Assembly (NCBI GenBank): GCA_036937835.1
Contig: CM072876.1
Coordinates: 10,419,501 to 10,483,500, forward strand
Reading direction: 5' to 3'
DNA length: 64,000 nucleotides
Origin: Pampus argenteus
Lineage: Eukaryota; Chordata; Actinopteri; Scombriformes; Stromateidae
The notes beneath the pieces were generated by a model. It was given only the letters and a program-made list of their open reading frames with translations. It had not been told where the DNA came from and made no database searches. The translations under genes and the position numbers were made by a program. Each line of letters starts with the position of its first letter. Within the stretch, counting starts at the first letter, position 1. Shown here piece after piece: positions 26,588-38,452 of the stretch.

Positions 26588-29500
26588 CTGCCAATCATTG
26601 TTAATAGGTCAAATACTATGCATGTGAAAAAAAAAATCCTGATTTATGATTCAATACTGGCTGCAATATGTGTGTCAGCGTGAGCATGCACCTATTGTTG
26701 ATGCTGTTCCAGGCAGCGCTGTGTTTGTCGGTGACCTCTTTGATCCTCCTGGTGTCGTCAGTAGAATATTCCCGCAAAAGATGACTGGACAGCTCATTGA
26801 AGGCCACAACTGTTGCTTGGCCTCGGCCCAGGTCTTGAAGAAACGCCTGTAAAACAATCAAAAACGTTGGTGTCCTTATGATGTGACAGATGTGACTCAG
26901 CCAATGTGTGTCACGGTGAAAGGCTCCGTTATAGATTTCTGCATTCTTTGTGTTGTTTACTTGCATGCAATGTTTTCTATATATTATTATAGTTTAATAT
27001 CTGCTTTAAGTTAGACAAATTTGCTATTCTAGAAGATTCATGACCTACTCTCTAAAACTTAATGAAATTAAATTAACCTCCAGATATTAAAAACACAAAG
27101 AAACATGTTATTCTACTGCTCAACCATCTGACATTGTTAGTTTAACCTCTTGCATAACTGTTATTCATAAAACCAAATTATTATTTTAAATAATTCTCTC
27201 TCAGTCTCTTAACAAAAAGAAATGATTCACTATTTTAAATGAAAAATTACTGAATCATTAGACATCTGCACAAACCAGGAGCAAGATAGTTGTGTATCTA
27301 AAGTAACATGCTGGATTATGTTAAATCCAGTTGCCCTCTAGTGTTTGGTTTGTGAAATGCATCAGACTCACTAATGAGGCAAAAGAATTTGTTTCCAGAA
27401 AGGCTCGAGCCAAGTTATCATCTCAAATTAAAAATGACTGATAGTATAAGCGTTCGAATGTTATTAAGGTATAAAGTGATGCTGCAGATAGGTGATTTAT
27501 TCATTCGCACCTTGCACAGACTCACACAGTTCTGTTCAAACTCATGAAGGACTTCTAATATTTTATAAAGTAAAGTTTGGTTTAGTCTAAGATTTTTCTC
27601 TCTATTAGGAAGGTTAGTGGTAAAATCCCCTTGAGTACTTTTCAGGTCTACCTTAATAAAAAAGGATACAGAATCACAGTGAATGACCTCGAGAAGGACA
27701 GGCAATAGAAACCCTGGAGACAATGAGTGGAAACTGAGCAGCCAGACTTTTCTCTAACCTTGTTGTCAGCAAGCTGTTTAGTCAGGGGATCTCGGGACTG
27801 CTGGAGCAGGTTGTGGAAGCGTCCTTCGTTGTGCCCAATAAGAGCCTTCACCTCTTTCCTCTGCTCCTCCCACTGGTTGCTGTGGCCAATCATGTTGTCC
27901 AGCTGCTGGAGCCGTGCCTCAATACCATGCTGAGTGCTGTCCCACTGGTTACGCACTTTCTCCACTAGAGACAGGGACAGACACATATTCCAAAAGCAGA
28001 GAACACAAAGAGGGTGATGATGCTGAACTACTAAGAGATACACATAGAAAAAAATTAAAAAGGAAAACCAAACAAATAAATGATATTTCTTCTGCCATCT
28101 TTAGTGATTTGTATGCTTTTGAAAATGTTCATTGTTTATTAAATTTTCCTCATGTGATTGTCCTTTTCTGTACATACGTTTCTCAGTAATAGACGTGCGA
28201 ACGTCCAGGTTAGAAGTCTTATTTTTGATGTTCTGTGCCAGAGTGAAAATGTCCTCTAGCTGGGGGTGACGCTGCTCCAGGTCACTTTTAGTCACCTACC
28301 AGGACAACACACAAATATATACAGACACACAAGGATTTGAGAACACAGGATTGCATTCAGTGGTTCAATTTTACAAAAAATATGTACTATTCCATTTAAA
28401 AATCACACAACCATATCCACAACTTCTGTCCTTAATCTCAACTCCCCATTTATTACCTGAAGACGTCCCATGGTGGTCCTGATCTCCTCCGTGTCCCCCA
28501 CAGTGACGATATTAGACTTGAGCATCTGGGTGATAAGAAGGAGCCAGTCTGCCAGCTCTGTGGCTGTCTCATTGAGATCGGTGGGCGCCACGGTGTCGGC
28601 TGTGTGTGGGGTTTGGTGATGGGGGTCTTCGCTCACCAGGCTGGCCATCTGTACAGCTGAGGGGACTGCAGAAAATAAAGGTGGGCAAAAAAAAAAGGCA
28701 GGAAAGTCAAGGCGAGAAATACTGACATATAGGGCTTCTTTAAAAAGGAAATGATGCAATGAGCATTAAAGATGTTAGAGTGAGAGAGAAGGTGCTGTCA
28801 AATGGCTCTCAGGGGATAGTGGCATCACACAAAATCATGATGAATGAGGCATCAGGTCGGTGTTACACAATCACAACTTTGTTGCTCACCTCTTATTTGT
28901 TATTTCATCATGCATTTTCATGCTTCAAATTATACCAGGCCAATAGGGGATTTCACATCTGACACCCGAGTGTTTGAGTCAATGTTTATATGGTTTTTCA
29001 TTCCCTGTTAATGATCCATAAGACTCAAATATCTATTTTTCTCTGTCTGAAGCTTAATACTTCAATGGCACTATGTTTTGCCTTTTCATTTCTATGCTCT
29101 TGGTCTATATTGAAGCTGGAGGTAGTGATTCAGAAATAAGACAAAATGTGAATTTAAATAAGTGAATTCCTGAGACATCTTTACCAAGTTGCTGGTGCTG
29201 GACGACATGTTGGTGCTGTGTCCATGGAGAGACAGGTGGCGAGAGTGACTCCCTCAGTCGGCCATCCAGAGCTTTCCAATCTCCTGCCAGCTGCTCTACT
29301 TTACTCTATATACATGAAAACATAGAGGAGCACATACATACCATTAAAAATAGTACAGTATATCAATAAAAGGAAACAGTGTTGCTAATCAAACAACAAA
29401 GTGTTCCTTTAATCGTGCAATGTCATATTACTATGGAAGCGGAGACCTTTTCCTGAGGTAGCAGCTGCTGTCGTCTCTGTAGCTCAATAGAATGAGCCAA

Positions 29501-32500
29501 CAGGTCTTCCAGGTCTTTCTTCCTGTCTTTCATGGAGGCCTCAAGAGCCTACAACAGGTACAAGGCTAGTTTTAAATACAAAGCGTTATGTATGTGTGTA
29601 TGTGATAACTGGATTTTCAGTGAGTTTAGGTGTGCTGGTTCTTAGGATGCATCTACCTGTGCCTGGCCAGGACTCAGGCCCCTGACTGTGACTGTCTGGT
29701 GTGTGACAACAACCCAGTCGGTAAGCCTGTTCATTCTGTCCTGGAACTGTGTGTGACTCTGCACGTTGGCCTCCACCTCCCTAACTTTGTCTAACAACTC
29801 ATGGGTTACCTGTAAAGGAAAAGGGAAAGTAAATAATGCGTGGAGGACAGAGAGAGGAAGAGAAATAGAGGATTTTGTATGACAATACTTACATACAGTT
29901 ACCTCTATCTTTTACACAAGGCACAAGACAATAAAAGGCAGAATAATAAACTATTAAAAAAGTACTTTTGAAAGTTGGAATATGTGCTTGCAGCAGAGGT
30001 GTAAAAGCTCTCACTTTGCTCCAGCTGAGATTGATGGCTCTCAGTTTGCCAACATGCTGGTCTCTGCTCTGAGGGTTCACACTCGGACAGGTCAGGATCT
30101 GAGGGGCGTACTTGTTCAGCCAGCCGAGGCGCTCATTCTGCGTATCCATTTCATCAGCAACGGCCTGCAAGGGAAGTGAAATTGTAATTGCAATAGAAGT
30201 AAAAGGAAATCAAGAAGTAATGAATTCCGAGTCAGCAGTGCACATGGCCTAAAACCTCACTGGCATTCACTTTCTACAATGCACCTCGACAGGACAAATC
30301 TGAGTTTGTTGTTAGGTGGGAATGAAGACAGAAAACACAGTGATTGTACTTCCTTCAACAAAAATTGTTGCATTGTTCAAATCAAGACATGCGAAAGACC
30401 AGTTCTGTGAGTGTTTGGTCAGTTTGACAGGTTTTGCACTGAATGACTGACATACAGAGAGTGACTTGTGTGTACAGTGAAGCAAGAAGGGCAAAAGAGA
30501 AACAGCAACACTGTCAGAGCTATGACATCTATCGGCTGTTCTGATGAAGCGTCGGCTGACTAATATGAACTTGAGCATGTTTTGGTCCATGCTGTACCTT
30601 GAGGTCTTTCAGGTTTTCGTCAGTGGCGATGACAGGTAGGGAGTTGACAGCATTTTCTGCCTGCTCCAGCCACGAAGCCAGTTCCTCACGTTTTCTCACC
30701 AGGTCTAAAAGGGCCGGGTCCCCTCCAGCCAGCCTGCACACGCACACACACACACATTATGTACTCAGATAACGATCTCCTTTTCCCCCAGGTTGCAAGC
30801 TTAATCTCAAAATTTACATTTAAATGACTATTATAGACTGATTGACCACACTGATAATGTTAACCTGCCAAGCACTGATAAAGAAAACAAAGAGTGTCAG
30901 GGATGTAGAGGAAGCACTACATTATATTAAAGCACAATGACTGATGGTGATATATAATGATTTTGTCAAAATCCAAAATTTGACTACAGCACTGTATATT
31001 CCTATAATCCATCTTATCCATACAACCTTATTTACATGACATCCATCGTGTTTCCATTGATACACTACCTGCGTTGTCTGTCCAGGACCTGACGGCTGAC
31101 AGCTCTCCAACGCTGACCCAGTGCATCTAACTTCTCTTCAAGTAGGGGTCCATCGGGGGATGACAACTGCCCAATTATCTGCTCCCCAGTGCGGGTCAGT
31201 ACAGCCAGGACAGGCTGGTGGCTGGAAAGGCCTTCCTCCAGCTCCTAAAATAAGTAAAAAAGGATGAAAGGGCGTGACGGACTGAGTAGAAAAAAAAAGT
31301 TTAAAAAAGAGCAAAAAAGAGGTGAAAGTTGGGATCAATCACACAGCATAAGCCGATTCACTCAGGGCCAAATCCCCAGCTCAAGTCCATCTTACAGGCA
31401 AATCTCTAATTGACACATATGTATGATCTGTGGTTCAAATCAGGGTTTAAGCTGCCAAATGTCTACTTCTACCTAGAGAAATTTAACTTGCCAACAGATC
31501 CATAAAGTAAGGAGAGTAATCTTAAAGTCAGGTAAAGGGTGAGTCAGCTAATTGATCTCTCAATTCCCATCCACTTGATCCCTTGTCTCGTTCTCAGTGA
31601 CTGTGAAAACATATAAAAGGTTTAGACAGATAGGAGCTGGAGCTCCGCAAATCACACTGATAATGTGAAAGGAAAGGTGATAATGGTGGTGGTCGTGTCA
31701 GTGATGATGATGATGCCACGGCTTCGGAGAATTGAATTCCCCATTGAAATTAAATTGGCGCTTTTGTAGTCAAACAAAACCAAATTAGAAGCCCCCTTTT
31801 ATCTTACTCTTCAGTTCACCTCTCTCCATTTCTCACTCTGCATAATGAGCAGTTCTTTGTACAGTGTATTTGATGAGTAGGTTCATTATACCACCCATTC
31901 CCCCTTGGTAACAGAATGCAAATATCTTCTGTCTAACATTTCCAACCATCTAGCTACCAATATCTCCACTATAATTAAATAATAATTAATAATTATGTCT
32001 CATTGGTGGTGTGAGATGTAAAAATCATCATTTCTGTGCATGTGGAATTAGGCAGTCACACACAAAACACACATTCAGACCTCCACATGCTCCATCACCC
32101 TCCACTGACCTCTTGGTGTTGTCGTGCAGAGTCCAGGTTCAGTTGTCCTTCAGGACCAATGCTTTCGGACAGCAGCGTCTCTGTGTCAGTCAGCCACTGA
32201 CTCAGGTCATTCATGTCACAGTGGAACTGCCTCCACTCCTCTATGGCACGGTCAAAACTCCTGCGGCACAACGAGGAAACAAACACACACTATGTCTTTC
32301 TTCACAGTAACCTTCTAATCCTTGTTTGAGTTTCATGAAATAAATACAAAAAGACTATATATTTGATAGATTTCTGGATAAATAGTTAAATGAAATCAAC
32401 AAATGCTCAAGGAAAATCTGAAGGGAAAAAATGCGGAACTTCAACAGAGCGGCTCCTATCACTTTTATCACTTTTTATTATTGCCTTCCATTTTCTCATG

Positions 32501-35500
32501 AATCAAAGTGCAAGCAACATTTTATCGTTGTATCTGGTTAGGTGGAGCTAAATTCAACTATGTTATATATTACAACTTTATATTTGGTAGTGTTATCTGA
32601 AGTAGGCATCCCATTTATGAGCTCTTCTTATATTTTGGATATAATTTGTTAATCTGTAACTAGTGACTACGGTTATCAAATAAAGTAGTTGTGAAATAAA
32701 AAGTAGTGCATTCCCCACTGAAATGTATAATATAATTCATTATAAAGTATTATATTATAATTTATTATTAAGTATAAAGTTATGCAAAATAGTAACACCA
32801 GGAGAATGCAAATATCAGCATAATTTATTAATTTAATTAATTTAAGATTTGTTTTGTTTTGTTTTGTTTGCAGAGTTAGTTTCCAATTACAATGATGACA
32901 TGAAAATGACACTTACTTTGTTTAAATGTATGTTTACATCTCTGGTTTTAGACAGAGTAAGCTTAACACAGAACAGGATGAGAAATGAAGGAATTCAGAT
33001 GCCTTAGGGTACAACCAAGTTCCCATACAGGGAAAATCCTATAGTTTACTATGAGAAAATAATGCACCATTTGACTTCTATAAAACACTTTAAAAATATC
33101 ATAATGCTCAGGAATACCTGAATAGACAGAAGGATTTATATGATGCTACCGAATAAATCAACATAGATCGTGAGGCTGATTAATTTTACTTTATCGCACT
33201 GATGATCTGTATAAGGGTTATTTCTTCTTACAGCATTGCTTGGAGCATAACAAATCTGATCAGAGACAAGGCAAGGAAATTGGTTTTGGATGAGCAATTT
33301 TACAAAATATACTCCATTCTTTTGATTTTTAATGATGCCCAGAGGTTATTGCAATTACCGTACATATGGAGCGCTTGCATTTGTGTGCAATCGGAAAAAT
33401 TATCTTACTAGCTTATTCTAGCATGTGTATATATTACTGTACTCAGCAAATGGAGACTGTTTATGCCCAAGGAATTGTGCTGATGATAGTCAAGGTCACA
33501 GTGAATATGTGAATAGGCATGAGATTGTTTATACCCAAGGCACTGTTTTGATAGAGATCAAGGTCAGTGTGTGTGTGTGTGTATCTCTTTATCTGTTCCT
33601 GCTGTCTCCTGATGAGTAGACAGCTGGCATTTAATGTCTCTGCAGCCTCAACTAAATATCCTGACACACAAATTCACATACATTTATTTCTGGAAATAGC
33701 AGCTTATTTGCTGCATGAAGTCGGCACACTCACCCCTTGCGGTGATTGTACATGCGGTTGAGGCGGTCCCACTCAGCATTGAGCTGTGTGAGAGCATCTC
33801 CAATCTGGGCAACCTCAGCGGGCGAAGCATCCCGGATGGCATCAGGATGGCACTCATGGATCCCTGCAACCTGCTCACCAAGACGCTCCAGATTGTCTTT
33901 GATATTCTAAGAAAAGACAAATAAACGATGAAGGAAGAGGGACAGTTAAGTGAGAAGGGAGGCTTTGAATTAAAACAATGGTAAGTAAGCTTCATACAAC
34001 AAGCAGAAGAAAATAGAAAAAAACCCCACATCACTTCAGCTGATTATCTGAGACAGACTGACTTTAATATTTTGCTGATCTCATCTAAAGAAAGGACAGA
34101 TTTGGTCCCAAGCCTTGATCAAGCTTAATCCTTTATGCTGCTGACTAACCTTAAATCCTTCATGCTGCTGACTAACCTTAAATACCCCAACGAAGAACTT
34201 CTAGTAAACCTTTTCTGTTTGTCGTGTGAAAATTCTACTCAAAAGCAAACAATATTGCAGGAAATTTTTTAACATGCAAACTAACTTGTGACTTAAATTT
34301 GGTTTTTCGAGTGCTGACCCACCCTGAGTGTGTCCTCCTGGCTAGAGAGGTCTTCGTACAGCCCTCCACTGAGCTCAGAAGAGTTCAGGAGCAACTCGTT
34401 GTCGGCCATGGTGAGAAGCACTTTGTTGATGTCCAGCAGGTAGTCAGAGGAGCTCAGTAAGGGAGCACCGCTACGCTCCACAGCAGACATCTCCTACACC
34501 AAGAAGAAGCAGGTGGAAAATTATAAATTTTATTAACACATATTGTGTTACATGATAATACAGCATGTCACACAATGCTAAAACAAAACCACAGTCATTC
34601 AATCGAGTACAAACAGTGATGGACAGAACTCAGACCTCACCTTGGTTGAAAACTCTCTTAGCTGCTCTGTGAAGGTGTGGGAAGACGAATCCTCCGAGAC
34701 TTCTACCTGCCTGATCCGTAGTACCCTCAACTCCTAAACCAGGCAGACGCACAAACACACACATGTTGACCAAACTGGACGGGCAAACAATATGACAGAG
34801 ACACAGTTTTTTTCCCCTAGATAACAAAACACACTCACTACAAGCCCCGCCTAAGGAAGACACAACATATTTTTTTTATGCCTCTCACCCTGTGAGCAGA
34901 GTATTGGCTCTGCAGTCGGATCAACAGAAGTCTCAACTCCTCCCTTTGGCCCTCGTCTGGAGTTTGTTGGAGGAGGTCTTCTCCTCTTCTCAGTAGGTCT
35001 TCTACACTGGCTTTCTCCTCATCCATCTGGTGAAGAGAGAGAGAGTGTGTGGGCAAAAGGTCAAATAACAAGTTCAAGAGCCTGCAATGCAGACCCAACT
35101 GGAACTTTTTTTTATTACAGCAGTCTTTACCCTATCTTAAATCTATCCATCTAGTCAGTGGGCATGAAAAATAAAAACTTGCGCAGACTTTAACCATAAA
35201 TAGCTCCCCTTTGCTAAACAAGCAACAAGTTGATCAAACTGGATACTCTGTGCACACTGTTTAAAACACAATGAGAGCTTCCTAACTGGCACACTGACCT
35301 TGCTTTGGATTGGCCAGGTTTGCTCTGCTAGTGTGTTTAACGTCATAAACCTTGATAACACAGATTGAATTCCAGACCTTGAATTGTCCAATCGAAGCTC
35401 GTCTTATCAGGAGGGAGCTTTACAGTATATAGCCTGTATTATGGTACACTGTTCATAGAAAATCTCATAAAACTTCAGGTTTAGAGAGACAGAGAGGGAA

Positions 35501-37669
35501 TAATTGGCAACCTGGGGCAATTTTGTGTGTGTATGTGTGTGTGTGTGTGTGTGTATTTTCACATTCATCGGTACAAGGTAATTTCTAGAAATGGAGCCAA
35601 TTCTACTATTGAAAATTACATTTTGAATGTACATTTAGCGGCTCTGTTTAAACGAAGCAATTACTTCTCTGCTATTTTTCTATGTGAACATATCTTCTTA
35701 TATCAGCATTATTATCAACCATCATCATAATGATTATTGCAGTTGCCTTAAATGTTTTACATAAAATCCACAGAAGGACAAAGTTGGAAGGTCACTGTGT
35801 ACCTTGTCATCATCCAGGATGTTTGCTGTATCCTGCTGCTGCTGCAGAGCCCTAAGAGTATCCTGGAGCTCTGCCTGAAGGTCCTGCACCTCACTGGAGA
35901 CCATAGCGTCAGCACACTGACTCTCTACTCGGGTCTCCTGGCTGTGAATGATGATCTGATGAGAAAGAGCAAACATACATCTCATGAACTAAGATGAAAA
36001 GTGCAGATTATTTTTTTAAACTTGATGCTGAAATACAATGATGTCCCTTGTGATGTCATGTATCTTTTACTGTGTTTGGCTTCATGTATATCTTTGCAGT
36101 TTCAATGTATTTCAGGTTTGTCCCATTATCAGTGTAGGTTGTATTAATGAGAGTTTCTTGTACCTGCTGAGGTGCCTGCTGGTTTATTTCAACACCACCT
36201 GACTCCAAGCTGGTCATCAGCTGTATTTGAACACACAAGTAACAGACACACTGAATAGTACAAGCTATATATTTTTTTGTGACACAAAACTTGAATGAGT
36301 GAATTTCTAATCTTGTGCATTAGTTAAAGTGGTCTGTTTGATGTTGTGATTTTGATTTAATCTTTGTTTGATTTCATACCTTGGCAGTTTTAATGTGCTG
36401 GGACACTTTGTCAAAGTTGCAGTTGAGCTCTGCCAGTTTAGGCTCCACAACATCTCGGCAAGCGGGCCCCCTGCTGGTCATCAGGATGACAGCCTGGTCC
36501 CTCACATTGTCAACACGCAGACTAATATCCTCCAGCTCCTCCAGCATGCGCTGAGGACAGACACAGAGTAGCTGATCATCTATTTTTCTATTTCTTCGTG
36601 CTATCAGTCATTCTCTTCTTTTAGACTAGATGGCAGAGTAGCCTTGGATCAGACCAGAGAATTTAGCACTGCATGTACTGATCAAGGTTAGCAGGCCCAG
36701 GGACCTGCTGATATTTAGGGGAGACCTTCAGTTGTCGAGGGAAAGGAAGGGAAGGGTTAAGAATTTAATATAACTGCAAGGTAAATGATTTGACAGAACC
36801 ACAAAAAGGGTCAGCTTCTCCTCTTTTTTCATTTTCTCATTTAGCCACCCTCTCTTTCTCATACTTTGTCTATGTCTTTTACTTTCTTTTTATTCCTTTG
36901 TGTGACACATGGCAAGGTTAAGCTATGGCATTAATACGAACTAAATTGAAATGTGCTAGTATTGTGCAAGTAAGTTTACTTCTTTGAAAATTCCCATCTA
37001 AACCAAACACAGTTTCTGAAACTGTGGACAATTCAGATCGGTTACTGCTGATGAAATTGCTGATGTTTTACATTGCAGTATAGAACTAATCCTCTCATTA
37101 GTACACACACACATACATATATACACACATACATATACATACACATAGATATACACACATACATATACATACATACATACATACATACATACATACATAC
37201 ATACATACATACATACATACATACATACATCGAGTAACAAGAGGGATTTTCTTGATGGATTTTAGCAGAATGCATTTCCTTGTGAGGAGCAGGGATTTCC
37301 ATAATTTATTATTAAAATACCTTAATGCTTGCCAAAGTGTAAGCTCTACAAATTTGACATATTTTTCAGACTTTTTAATACAAAGGTAATTTGTATTAAT
37401 GAATACATCAGACTGGAACCCTCAAAATAATCTGTGTATTGTATCCACACCTTGTGGCCTTTATTCATATTAATTGTTTTCTTTCTCACAGTGGAACAAT
37501 TGCCTCTCCCTTACCTTGACTACTTTCTCCCTCTCTACTGGGGCGAGTCGCTCGGCCTCGTCTAGGTGGATCTGGGTCTGATAGAGCCAAGTGCTGATGT
37601 GAGCCAGGTTCTCATCAAAGATTTCCACCTCATTCTGGTGACTCTGCGCACACACACGCACACACGCAC

Positions 37670-37712
<43 letters not shown>

Positions 37713-38404
37713 CAAAGGCTCAGTGTTTTCATTAGGACATAAAAAACATAAAAACATTTTAGAAAAGAATGTCCTTCTGCATTTTCTGTTTAAAAATGTA
37801 TTCCTTAGCCAATCTATTAAAATTGATTGACTAACATGACATAATCAGGAAATCTATTATTATTATTATCAATTTCAATTAACTTTTTAGGATTTTAAAA
37901 CTTACCAACTAAGCACTGATTACTCCAAAACATTTGATGTGTAAAATAAATGCAAGTAAATTACAGATTTCTCACTACACATAGCATTCTGAAAGGGACA
38001 GCTAAGACAAAAATGTACCCACTTGGTAGTATTGTATAAGCACTTAAACTAGGTGGGAGAATCTACTTACTCTTTATTTATTAATCCCTACTATATAAAA
38101 TATTTGTACTCACCAGCACAGCACTAAGCCAGTCCTCAGTCCAGGTGCGAACGCAGCCCCAGGCTTCATTGAGGCCACATAGTCGGTCCTCCAGCTGCGC
38201 ATCGCTGCCTTCCACCAGAGTCTGCAGACCGGTGCTGGTCTCCATCAAGCTAGACAGCTCCATCTTACGACGCTCCAACTCCTTCAACAGGCCCTGGTGA
38301 AGCAACACACACACACACACAAAATTATTAATGAGTTGACCTCATATTTCAATAATTTATTGCCACATCAGCTAGCAGTTGGTAGGATTTATTTTATTGC
38401 GTAT

Positions 38405-38452
<48 letters not shown>

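Larger units (their letters stand above)
31245..33733. other. Introns on both sides of exon 44
   Basis: 31245-32109 and 32261-33733 are AT-rich. The second is the longer and holds an AT-rich tract (32690-32850) and a diverged direct duplication (33455-33569). In dystrophin, intron 44 carries the Dp140 promoter; I see no comparable first exon here. Confidence 0.55.

Noticed and set aside
31430..31450. ggttcaaatc resembling a tRNA B box
   Set aside because: No A box at the right distance and no cloverleaf pairing.
37042..37302. Regular repeats resembling a CRISPR array
   Set aside because: A pure (CATA)n microsatellite with no spacers, in a vertebrate intron.
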